A stretch of DNA of 64,000 bases from Christiangramia fulva (GTDB lineage: Bacteria; Bacteroidota; Bacteroidia; Flavobacteriales; Flavobacteriaceae): NCBI RefSeq assembly GCF_003024155.1, contig NZ_CP028136.1, positions 3,534,001 to 3,598,000 of the forward strand, in the 5' to 3' direction. The position numbers were made by a program, and so were the translations under genes. Within the stretch, counting starts at the first letter, position 1, and each line of letters starts with the position of its first letter. Positions 1 to 7,535 of the stretch are shown here, in pieces. The notes below the pieces were generated by a model that was not told the origin of the DNA, did not search any database, and saw nothing but the letters and a program-made list of their open reading frames with translations.

Positions 1-319
1 CTATGGCAGTCATCAATTTTTGCTGTGGATCCTGGATGCCGTAGGTAGAAAAAGTAAGCTGATATTCCTTCCAGCCCCAGAACCAGTTAGTGATGTATAC
101 CAGAAATTTATGTTTGTTTTCAAAATAGCGATAGATCGAACTTTCATTTGAATTGATCTCCTTTCCCAGTTTCTTGAAGGTGAATTTTTCAAATCCGATC
201 TCATCGATCAGTAAAATTCCGTTACCAATAATTTTCTTTCCTAAGGCAGTTGATTCAGGATCTTTCAGGTACAGATTTTCACTAACGGAAATTTTTAAAT
301 TTTTGAGCAAAGCATCCAT
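1..319 (-). CDS. TetR/AcrR-family transcriptional regulator, C-terminus beyond the window edge
   Basis: The first 106 residues read cleanly from an ATG at 319 to the left edge with no stop. Residues about 30-75 form a TetR-type helix-turn-helix: an IGFEKFTFKKLGKEI helix, then NESSIYRYFENKHKFLVYI, which is the usual recognition helix followed by YxYFxxKxxL. The ligand-binding part is outside the window, so the effector cannot be inferred. A 13-bp palindrome sits in its own upstream region (342-354), which suggests autoregulation. A terminator separates it from the upstream small ORF. The family call is firm; the target is unknown. Confidence 0.85.
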   Translation of the reverse strand, partial: MDALLKNLKISVSENLYLKDPESTALGKKIIGNGILLIDEIGFEKFTFKKLGKEINSNESSIYRYFENKHKFLVYITNWFWGWKEYQLTFSTYGIQDPQQKLMTAI

Positions 320-336
320 TACAAAAATATTTTTGC

Positions 337-354
337 CAAATGTAATAGTATTAC
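337..354 (-). promoter_or_regulatory. Putative TetR promoter -7 box with overlapping palindromic operator
   Basis: On the minus strand TACATTTG (337-344) fits the Bacteroidota -7 consensus TAnnTTTG, 18 bases before the regulator's ATG. GTAATAGTATTAC (342-354) is a perfect inverted repeat around one central base and overlaps the -7 box. A palindrome in this position is typical of TetR autorepression. No good -33 box is evident and binding is untested. Confidence 0.45.
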
Positions 355-460
355 TTTTACTTTTAAATGTTTTACTTTTATTTAACTATTGTTGAAGAAA
401 ATATTTTAGGAAATCTGGAAATAATTATATCGGAAAAAGTGAATTTAAATAGCCAACAAA

Positions 461-488
461 AAACCCCTTCAGCTAACCAAAGGGGTTT
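461..488 (-). terminator. Rho-independent terminator containing the stop codon of the 61-aa ORF
   Basis: A 9-bp perfect stem (461-469 with 480-488) and a 10-base loop are followed on the minus strand by a run of six T. The stop codon of the small ORF (473-475) lies in the loop, and its last sense codons form the first stem arm. The hairpin ends transcription before the TetR gene. Confidence 0.75.
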
Positions 489-658
489 AAATTGGTATTT
501 CTGTACAAGAAACTCCAAATTTTAACCGATTCATAAATACCTTCATCTGAAAAATTCAGCTTAAGTTTTTCTGAAATTAATTTTTGGTATTCCCGATCAG
601 CAACCCATTTGTTGTAGTTAATAAGCACTTTTTGTCCGAGATAATTTTTCTTACTCAT
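473..658 (-). CDS. Small hypothetical protein (61 aa)
   Basis: No family recognised. It is a charged, lysine-rich, soluble sequence with no signal peptide or membrane segment and several aromatic residues (KIWSFLYRN near the end). It starts with ATG 52 bases after the glycosyltransferase stop on the same strand and ends inside a terminator hairpin. That placement supports a real, co-transcribed gene. Function unknown. Confidence 0.6.
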   Translation of the reverse strand: MSKKNYLGQKVLINYNKWVADREYQKLISEKLKLNFSDEGIYESVKIWSFLYRNTNLNPFG

Positions 659-710
659 AAATCGGAATTAAAGCTCTTTTTATAGCCAGCTTTAGACATT
701 TTTATGATTT

Positions 711-1778
711 TTATGATTTTTCCATTACCTCCTCAACATAAGATTCCAGTTGTTGTGCACGCGCGCGGGAAGTGTGATATTTCAGGACTTTTTGCCGTGC
801 CCGTTGGCCGATTAATTTTCTTTCTTCCTCGTCTATGGAATCGAAACATTCAATAGCGTCTGAGGAGGAACCTGCTATTAAAATTTCTTTATTGATCTCA
901 AAAATACTGTCTATGCCGTTCCAGAAATCGGAAATAATAGGAACTCCACAGGCAGCAGCCTCAAAAAGACGTGCAGTGGGAGAATAGCCGGCACGTATCA
1001 TATCCTGTTGCGTAATATTTAGCGTATACCTTTGGGAGTTATAGAACCGGCGATGTTCAGAAGGGGGTAAATGATCAATTCTTTCCACATTTTCAGCCCA
1101 TTGAATATCTTCAGGATATTGCGGGCCGGCAACGATAAATTTCATATCCTTCTTCTGTTTTGCCGTTTCGTTAAGCAATTCTTCAACTGATGCTTGCCGG
1201 TCGTCACTGTAGGTCCCCAAATAGCCCATTTGCCATTTTTTTTCATGGTCTTCAGGAAAATATAAATTAGTATCGACCGAACAGTAGAGGGCTTTAGCAT
1301 TGGGTGAATCATAATGCTCTTCCAGATAATCAAGAACCCTTCCACCGGAAAAAGATAAATAGAGCTGGTATTTTTTTATTAGCTCTTCATTGATGTATTC
1401 GTAATTTTCATTCCTGAGCTTTTCCAGGGTAACCGGCGTATCTAAGTCGTAAAATGCGGTAACTCCCCTGGCGGTTTCTATCACCCAATTTCCAATTTCA
1501 ACCCCTTGGGGAACAAAAGATCCTACGATCACCGCATCGGCTTTTGCTACTTCGTTGGCATACCTTGTTTTTAGTTCTTCATTGGTTTCATACAGTCTAA
1601 GCCTGCAAAAATCAGGATTTGGCATATCACGGTGACCGGCATACCAGGGAACATCTTTTTCCAAAAATAGGACTTCATTTCCCAGTGCAGTCAATTCCTT
1701 CAAAAGCGCCCGAAAAGTGGTCGCGTGGTCATTTCCCCAGGAAGAAGTTATCGATAAGCCAATAACTATATATTTCAT
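711..1778 (-). CDS. CgeB-like family glycosyltransferase (GT-B fold)
   Basis: This 355-residue protein looks like a GT-B glycosyltransferase of the CgeB / Glyco_trans_1_2 type. The N-terminal Rossmann-like half starts MKYIVIGLSITSSWGNDHAT. The donor-binding half has a YLGTYSDDRQ strand-turn near residue 190 and the characteristic AACGVPIISDFWNGID motif near 280, with an ARLFEAAACG helix just before. There is no signal peptide or membrane segment, so it is cytoplasmic. Donor and acceptor cannot be read from sequence. No polysaccharide cluster surrounds it; the small 61-aa ORF follows in the same direction. Confidence 0.85.
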   Translation of the reverse strand: MKYIVIGLSITSSWGNDHATTFRALLKELTALGNEVLFLEKDVPWYAGHRDMPNPDFCRLRLYETNEELKTRYANEVAKADAVIVGSFVPQGVEIGNWVIETARGVTAFYDLDTPVTLEKLRNENYEYINEELIKKYQLYLSFSGGRVLDYLEEHYDSPNAKALYCSVDTNLYFPEDHEKKWQMGYLGTYSDDRQASVEELLNETAKQKKDMKFIVAGPQYPEDIQWAENVERIDHLPPSEHRRFYNSQRYTLNITQQDMIRAGYSPTARLFEAAACGVPIISDFWNGIDSIFEINKEILIAGSSSDAIECFDSIDEEERKLIGQRARQKVLKYHTSRARAQQLESYVEEVMEKS

Positions 1779-1952
1779 TTGTTACTGTTTATTTGTTTTC
1801 TTTGGTCAGATACAATTCTCTTATTATCATTTCCGAATGTTTTTGCAACTTTTGATTAATGAGTTTCTCTAAATTTATTTAAGAGCCAAAACTCAAGCTG
1901 AATATGAGAATGGTATAACCTATTTAGAAAGCCTCCTTAAAAAATTAAAGCT

Positions 1953-2309
1953 TTAGGATCGTATCCACTCCCAGGCCATATCTTTTTGATTAAGTTCGAA
2001 GAATTTCACCTCAGCCGTAGTAAAAGGTTTCATTGCTTTAGCGAGCATATCTTCCCATTTTTTATCTCCAACCATGGCAATTTTCTCGTAATCGTTAGCA
2101 TGACTGGCATCCATCTTTACATCTTCGTAAAATCCTTTAAGGTCCCAACCTTCAAAATCGACCATTTCAAAATACCACCTTATCTTATTATCTTTTTCTA
2201 TAAGCTGGTGGATTAGCGGATGCATTTTTTTTATATCCCCTTTTTGAAGTTCTCCTGTAACTTTGGAATAAATGATCTTTTCTTCGCGAATTTCTAAATC
2301 TTTAATCAT
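1953..2309 (-). CDS. SpoIIAA-like (STAS-fold) protein
   Basis: A 118-residue protein of the SpoIIAA-like family: alternating strands and helices, a WYFEMVDFEGWDLKGFYED segment, and the KIAMVGDKKWEDML stretch typical of the group. In this family the classical anti-anti-sigma phosphoacceptor is not obvious, and proteins are often membrane-associated or lipid-binding (family knowledge). Its start overlaps the stop of the cytochrome b/c gene by 8 bases, so it is the last gene of the respiratory operon. A role in assembly or regulation is possible but unproven. Confidence 0.8.
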   Translation of the reverse strand: MIKDLEIREEKIIYSKVTGELQKGDIKKMHPLIHQLIEKDNKIRWYFEMVDFEGWDLKGFYEDVKMDASHANDYEKIAMVGDKKWEDMLAKAMKPFTTAEVKFFELNQKDMAWEWIRS

Positions 2310-3762
2310 GAGTTTGTTTTTTTATTATTTCTTTCTTTTTAGGTGGAGGTGGCAAAAGTCCTTTTTCTTTGTTTTTCACCATTAAATATTCAACAAGCGC
2401 GTCCAGTTCATCACTTTTTAAAGAACCTCCAAATCCGGGCATATCGTCTGTACCATTTACAATACGAATGATAAGTTGCGATCTGGTCATTCTATTTTGA
2501 ACATTTTTGAGCTCCGGACCACTTTGCCCGCCGTGTTTTCCTATTTTATGACAATAGAGACATTTCATCTTATTCATAACCTCCACTCCTTTCGCAGCTT
2601 TTTCGCTATTTCCTGGAATAGAAGTGTATACAAGAGGATCTGCATCATATTTTGGAACCCATGGTGCCCTTAATCCTAATATGGTTAGGGAAATAATGGC
2701 AACAGACATGAATACTACGATTCCCACGGCCCATGGCCTTCTTTTAGGGCTCCTTTCCCCTTTATTCCACAAAAAAGGAACAGAAAGCAGTACTACTGCC
2801 ACAATAAGAGGTGCAAAGAATAAGTAATATGGTTCCAGATTCCTGTTCATAGTGGCGAAAGTGGCATAGATCCATTCGAAATACCAATCGGGATGCGGCT
2901 CTACTTCAAGAATTGTAGGATCGGGAGGATCGCTTAGTTCGGGTGCTCCCATCCAGATCGCAAGGCCGGCCAGCACTATAAAAAGTCCGAAGCTGAAAAC
3001 CACATCCCGCCACATCACATCAGGAAAAAAAGGCACTCCTTTCTCTTTTAAAAGATTTTCATACCAGTCACGATAGGTCTTTGGATCTACCAGCCTTCCT
3101 GCTTTTGGCGGTTCCGAAATTCCATTCCTGATTACCAGATAAAGATGAACCACGATAAGCATGGCAATAATTCCCGGCAACACAAAAACATGGAGTGAAA
3201 AGAACCGGTTAAAAGTTTCTCCTCCCAGTGTTGTACCTCCAAGGAAAAAATAAGCGATATAATCACCAATAATCGGGATCCTTCCCATCTGCTCAGCGGC
3301 GAGAATGGCCGTCCAGACACCATTGCTGTCCCACCTCATCAACTGGCCGGTAAAAGCGAGGGTAATGGTGGTTCCAAAAAGTACCACTCCTGTGAGCCAG
3401 TTCATTTCTCGCGGATATTTATAAACAGCATTCAGGTAAACCCGAATCATATGGATACCAATGAGGACAACCATTCCCGAAGCTCCCCAGTTATGTAATC
3501 CTCTGATAAAGTGTCCTAAAAAAGCCTTATGTTCTATGTATTGTAATGATTGATAAGCTGAATCTACCGAAGGTTGAAACATAAAGGCAAGTGCGATACC
3601 AGTAATCACCTGAATGATAAAACAAAACAAGGTCGCACTCCCCCAAACATAATTCCATCCTGTTCCCGGTGGCACCGGATGTTTAAGAAGAGGTTTAAGA
3701 GCTTCGGTTACTCCTCCACGGTCATCAATCCATTTCCATATTTTGCGTAATTTCTTTTTCAC
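2302..3762 (-). CDS. Cytochrome b6 - subunit IV - cytochrome c fusion (quinol:cytochrome c oxidoreductase)
   Basis: 486 residues with three modules. The b6 part (about 1-215) has heme-b ligands H90/H104 (13 between) and H191/H206 (14 between, the b6 spacing, not the mitochondrial 13). Cys47 in LFCFIIQVITG aligns by eye with the b6 Cys that binds heme c_i. The subunit-IV part (about 215-370) has P291-DWY, the quinol-site PEWY equivalent, and three membrane helices. The C-terminal cytochrome c (about 385-465) has C401-LYC-H405 and likely Met441 as ligands. In Bacillus these modules are split over QcrB and QcrC; here one polypeptide carries all. Its ATG overlaps the Rieske stop (ATGA). It would oxidise quinol and pass electrons to the caa3 oxidase of the same operon. 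Confidence 0.93.
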   Translation of the reverse strand: MKKKLRKIWKWIDDRGGVTEALKPLLKHPVPPGTGWNYVWGSATLFCFIIQVITGIALAFMFQPSVDSAYQSLQYIEHKAFLGHFIRGLHNWGASGMVVLIGIHMIRVYLNAVYKYPREMNWLTGVVLFGTTITLAFTGQLMRWDSNGVWTAILAAEQMGRIPIIGDYIAYFFLGGTTLGGETFNRFFSLHVFVLPGIIAMLIVVHLYLVIRNGISEPPKAGRLVDPKTYRDWYENLLKEKGVPFFPDVMWRDVVFSFGLFIVLAGLAIWMGAPELSDPPDPTILEVEPHPDWYFEWIYATFATMNRNLEPYYLFFAPLIVAVVLLSVPFLWNKGERSPKRRPWAVGIVVFMSVAIISLTILGLRAPWVPKYDADPLVYTSIPGNSEKAAKGVEVMNKMKCLYCHKIGKHGGQSGPELKNVQNRMTRSQLIIRIVNGTDDMPGFGGSLKSDELDALVEYLMVKNKEKGLLPPPPKKKEIIKKQTHD

Positions 3763-4280
3763 ACGTCGATATTTGTAATTGGAATTCGGCCAGTTAAAAG
3801 TTCAACAATCCCGTTTTCTTCGCGTACTTCATACTGGTAAAGCGGACGGTTTGGAGGTCCTGCTGCCCTCTTCCCATCTGAATAAAAAGCTCCGCCATGG
3901 CAAGGGCAAAGGAACATATGAGATCCCTCCTGCCATCTTACGGGACATCCTAAATGGGAACAGTTTACCTTAAAGGCTTTTAAAGTATTATCCCTGTTGC
4001 GATAGAGGTAAGCTTCAGATTCTTCAATCTTTTTACTCCAGTCGTAGGTCGAGGCATTCCTAAACCTTACGTGGGTCATTTTACCAACTTTAAAATCAGA
4101 AGATACTCCAATTTTTCTCCAGGTTTTCTTTCTGTTTCCTACCACAGGTTCCAGAATTGCATCAATCAGTGGAACAGACATTGCAGCGCCAATAAGTCCG
4201 CCCAGCCCTATAGATAATTTCCGAAGAAAGCTCCTTCGGCTTTTCTTTTTATTCTCGTCATTTTCGCAATTACAGCTCAT
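3759..4280 (-). CDS. Rieske 2Fe-2S protein of the cytochrome bc complex
   Basis: 173 residues. A twin-arginine signal-anchor (SRRSFLRK at 14-21, then a hydrophobic segment to about 42) precedes the Rieske fold. Cluster box 1 is C107-SH109-LGC112 and box 2 is C125-PC127-H128, giving the two Cys and two His ligands plus the disulfide pair. A GPPNRPL proline loop follows. It transfers electrons from quinol to the cytochrome c module. The start overlaps the preceding small-subunit gene by 11 bases; the stop overlaps the cytochrome b/c start. Confidence 0.95.
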   Translation of the reverse strand: MSCNCENDENKKKSRRSFLRKLSIGLGGLIGAAMSVPLIDAILEPVVGNRKKTWRKIGVSSDFKVGKMTHVRFRNASTYDWSKKIEESEAYLYRNRDNTLKAFKVNCSHLGCPVRWQEGSHMFLCPCHGGAFYSDGKRAAGPPNRPLYQYEVREENGIVELLTGRIPITNIDV

Positions 4281-4488
4281 CTTCTTCAGGTTTTTTTAAT
4301 TCATGATAAAGATCAGACATCCATCCGCCCAAAGCGATTATAAAAACGATTAGCCCAATAGCTGAAATGAGCATGCTGGTTAAAATTCCCCAGAGTAAAA
4401 AAGTGACTCCCAAAGCCAGGAAAAAAGGCCAGATCGTTGGCTCGGGCAGTTCTATTGGGTCTGGTTTAAATTTCTCTGAATCACTCAT
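4270..4488 (-). CDS. Small two-helix membrane subunit, subunit-IV-like (cytochrome oxidase)
   Basis: 72 residues with two membrane helices (about 19-36 and 38-58), a proline-rich acidic N-terminus and a charged C-terminus (SDLYHELKKPEEDEL). Small subunits of this shape accompany caa3-type oxidases (CtaF/CoxD-like), and the location between ctaG and the Rieske gene supports that. The sequence itself is too short for a firm family call. It starts one base after the ctaG stop. Confidence 0.75.
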   Translation of the reverse strand: MSDSEKFKPDPIELPEPTIWPFFLALGVTFLLWGILTSMLISAIGLIVFIIALGGWMSDLYHELKKPEEDEL

Positions 4489-4489
4489 C

Positions 4490-5329
4490 TTATTTTCTAT
4501 TTTGTATAACTTCTTTTTCTGAAATTATCTTTTCATGTTTTGTTTCTTCAAGCCAGGTCAGCGCAATATATACTGAAGTAGCCACATACATCACACAACC
4601 CGGAACCCACATGATCATTCCCGCCAGCTCCTGATCCTGAACCAGCGTCATGGGAATTGGATTTCTAATGGTAGTTAAAAGTGGAGCCGCATGAACTGCC
4701 TGGGATGCCCCGGCTGAAAAAGCCACCCAGAGGCCAAGAAGCGAACAGCTTACACAGGCAGTAAAAAGATAAATTACAGCTGATAAGGGTCTTATTTGAT
4801 GTTTAGGATTTCGGCTAAAAACGGGGGTCAGGAAAAATATTCCGGCAATCAGTACCACTCCTAATAATAACGAATTTGGAATCTGGACAGCAAAACTGGA
4901 GCTCGAAGCACTTATTCCGCAGATCACGAGTCCGGTTTCTGCAGAAATCTTTGCGGCACTCAGGAAGTGGGCAATCCACATTGAAGAAGTTCCGGCAAAC
5001 CATGCCAGCAGCACAAAATTTCTTTTAACTGCTACCTCACTTTGTTTCGGAATATACTCTCCTTTGAAGGCTATCCACAAAAGCAAAGGCACCAGCATGA
5101 TAATTACTACATGTTGTATCATGGCCATACTATGAAGGCCAAATTCCAGAAGATGATTTAAAGGTGAGCCGAAAACCACATAAATACCAAGAATTGCTGC
5201 CAGCATAGTGAAAAATCTTCGCCAGCCAGGCCTAAACCAGATCGTAAATACACCCAGTGCTATAAAACATGCAACAGCCCAGGCTGAAGACCAGTTTCGT
5301 GACCAAAAAATATATTCTTCAAAACTCAT
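4490..5329 (-). CDS. ctaG: Cytochrome c oxidase assembly protein, caa3_CtaG family
   Basis: A 279-residue polytopic membrane protein with about seven helices, matching the caa3_CtaG type: SWAVACFIALGVFTIWFRP near the start, HLLEFGLHSMAMIQHVVIIM in the middle, and a DQELAGMIMWVPGC motif near the C-terminus. Members are needed for assembly of caa3 oxidase, probably at the copper-insertion step (family knowledge from Bacillus). I chose the ATG at 5329 over an upstream start because it makes an ATGA overlap with the coxC stop, as at other junctions of this operon. Confidence 0.88.
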   Translation of the reverse strand: MSFEEYIFWSRNWSSAWAVACFIALGVFTIWFRPGWRRFFTMLAAILGIYVVFGSPLNHLLEFGLHSMAMIQHVVIIMLVPLLLWIAFKGEYIPKQSEVAVKRNFVLLAWFAGTSSMWIAHFLSAAKISAETGLVICGISASSSSFAVQIPNSLLLGVVLIAGIFFLTPVFSRNPKHQIRPLSAVIYLFTACVSCSLLGLWVAFSAGASQAVHAAPLLTTIRNPIPMTLVQDQELAGMIMWVPGCVMYVATSVYIALTWLEETKHEKIISEKEVIQNRK

Positions 5330-5877
5330 AATAAGGGTGTTATATAAACATAAAAGAAAATAAACAACCATACTCCGTCTACAAAATGCCAGTAAACCTC
5401 TACACCATTGATCCCTGCTTTAGTAACTATTTTAAATTTACTAAATGAGAATGCAAAAAGTAAACTTATACAGGTAAGGCCCAGGAATACGTGAAGACCA
5501 TGAAAGCCAGTAAGCGTAAAAAAGTTAGAGCCAAAAATATCACGGCTGATTGTAATCTGTTTTTTATAGAGATCGTAATATTCTTTCCCCTGGCCTAAAA
5601 GAAAAATGGCCGCAAGGAGCATGGTTATGAACATTCCAATTTTAAAACGCCTGATCTTGTTTTTAAAAAGTGATTTTTTGCTCAACATGAACGTCACACT
5701 GCTGGTAACAAGGCAAATTGTGAGGAAAGCAGCTCTTTTCACATTCAAATGTGGCGCAACCGAATCATGAATAAGGGTATCCCTTCTAAAATAGATATAA
5801 GTCATCAAAAGGGTCAGAAAAAAGAAGGCTTCCGAACCTATAAATAATAGCGCCAGTAATTTTCCTTTATCTTTCAT
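5326..5877 (-). CDS. coxC: Cytochrome c oxidase subunit III
   Basis: 183 residues with five membrane helices. It has the subunit III hallmarks GFHGLHVFLGL and the C-terminal YWHFVDGVWLFIFFYVY. Start is FIGSEAFFFLTLLMTYIYF-type, typical of the five-helix bacterial CtaE/CoxC. It stabilises subunit I in the A-type oxidase. The ATG overlaps the coxA stop in a TGATG arrangement, so it is translated from the same message. Confidence 0.95.
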   Translation of the reverse strand: MKDKGKLLALLFIGSEAFFFLTLLMTYIYFRRDTLIHDSVAPHLNVKRAAFLTICLVTSSVTFMLSKKSLFKNKIRRFKIGMFITMLLAAIFLLGQGKEYYDLYKKQITISRDIFGSNFFTLTGFHGLHVFLGLTCISLLFAFSFSKFKIVTKAGINGVEVYWHFVDGVWLFIFFYVYITPLL

Positions 5878-7535
5878 CAGTTTAGTCTTTTATCCTGGTT
5901 TTCGGGGTGTTTCAGGTCCCATAAAGGTCTTCTGCTATGTATGGGAGGTAATTCTTTGAAATTCTGCAAGGTTGGCGGCGATGTTGTTGCCCATTCCAAA
6001 GTCCATGCATTCCACGGATCTGGTCCTGCTTTCTTTCCTTTTTTATAGGAAATGTAAAGGTTCCACAGAAAAATGGCTACAGCGATAAACATGAGTACAG
6101 CTCCTGCACTTGAAATGCCATTCAGTAAAAATCCATAGGGAAGGTCATCCATATAGGTATAAACCCTTCGGGGCATACCAAAGATCCCTAAGAGATGTTG
6201 CACCAAAAAGGTCATATTGAAACCGGTAACAAACAGCCATACATGCCATTTTCCTAATTTTTCACTTAAAAACCTGCCGGTCATTTTTGGAAACCAGTAA
6301 TAAACGCCGGCAAAAACCGCGAAAGCCGTTCCGCCTAAGAAAACGTAATGCAAATGCGCAACCACGTAATAAGAATCGGTTAATTGCCAGTCTACGGGTA
6401 CAAGTGCAAATGAAATTCCGCTGAGGCCGCCAATGGTGAAATTGATCAGAAAAAGCAGGCAAAATAACATAGCCACTGTAAAACGTATCGAGCCTTTATA
6501 CATGGTCGCGATCCAGTTGATCACCTTCACTCCCGTAGGAACGCCAATCAATAAGCTGCTCGCGCCAAAAAAGGCGTTTACCGTATTAGACATTCCTATA
6601 GCGAACATATGGTGCATCCAAACCCCGAATGAAAGCAAACCTATGGCAATGGAAGAAACTGCCACGAAAGCGTAACCAAAAATGGGTTTTCTTGAAAATA
6701 CAGGAATAACTTCTGAAATTACTCCCCAGGCCGGCAAAATAAGAATATACACTTCGGGGTGGCCAAATGACCAGAAAATATGCTGCCAAACAAGCGCTGA
6801 TCCCCCTGTTGAAGGAACAAAGAAGTGAGCATCTAACTGCCGGTCAATAAGCAACATAAAAAGACCGGAGTTAAGCAGAGGAAATGCTCCCAAAATCAAA
6901 AATGAATTTACCAGAACCATCCATACAAAAAGAGGAAGCATATTAAGTTTCATTTGTTTGGCGCGCCTGGTAAGTACGGTAGTTATAAAATTTAGCGCCG
7001 CACCAATACTTCCGATTCCCGTAATAGAAAGGCCTATTACGTAATAATCTATTCCAATATTAGCAGTATAGGGTTTTTCGCTAAGGGGCGCATAATTGAA
7101 CCAACCGGCATTTGGTGCGTTTCCAGCGAAAAAACTGAAATAGAGTACAAAACCTCCAAGGCAGGTGATCCAGAAACTAAATGCATTCAGGCGCGGGAAA
7201 GCCATTTCGTTGGCGCCAATCATCATAGGGACAAAATAGGTTCCCAGACCAATGAGCGACGGCATAAGCACCAAAAAGATCATAGTGGTACCGTGCATGG
7301 TAAAGATCTGGCTATAGGTTTGCGGAGTTACAAATCCGCTTTGCGGCATACTCAGCTGAATCCTGATCACCATCGCCTCAAGTCCGCCAATAATAAAAAA
7401 GAACAAAGCCAAAAGCATATACATAATGGCTATTTGCTTATGATCTACCGAGGAAAACCAGGATAACAATCCGGTTGATCTTTTTGGGGATGGCAATTCA
7501 TCCTTTGGCTCAGGTATGGGTTGGTATAAGCTCAT
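5877..7535 (-). CDS. coxA: Cytochrome c oxidase subunit I (heme-copper oxygen reductase, A1-type)
   Basis: 552 residues, twelve-helix core. Low-spin heme ligand H81; Cu_B ligands H259, H308, H309; the crosslinked Tyr263 lies in G258-HPEVY, the A1-type K-channel motif; heme ligands H394/H396 in VAHLHYVF. It reduces oxygen to water and pumps protons at the cytoplasmic membrane. Start overlaps the coxB stop (ATGA). The catalytic residues are intact, so the enzyme should be active. Confidence 0.97.
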   Translation of the reverse strand: MSLYQPIPEPKDELPSPKRSTGLLSWFSSVDHKQIAIMYMLLALFFFIIGGLEAMVIRIQLSMPQSGFVTPQTYSQIFTMHGTTMIFLVLMPSLIGLGTYFVPMMIGANEMAFPRLNAFSFWITCLGGFVLYFSFFAGNAPNAGWFNYAPLSEKPYTANIGIDYYVIGLSITGIGSIGAALNFITTVLTRRAKQMKLNMLPLFVWMVLVNSFLILGAFPLLNSGLFMLLIDRQLDAHFFVPSTGGSALVWQHIFWSFGHPEVYILILPAWGVISEVIPVFSRKPIFGYAFVAVSSIAIGLLSFGVWMHHMFAIGMSNTVNAFFGASSLLIGVPTGVKVINWIATMYKGSIRFTVAMLFCLLFLINFTIGGLSGISFALVPVDWQLTDSYYVVAHLHYVFLGGTAFAVFAGVYYWFPKMTGRFLSEKLGKWHVWLFVTGFNMTFLVQHLLGIFGMPRRVYTYMDDLPYGFLLNGISSAGAVLMFIAVAIFLWNLYISYKKGKKAGPDPWNAWTLEWATTSPPTLQNFKELPPIHSRRPLWDLKHPENQDKRLN

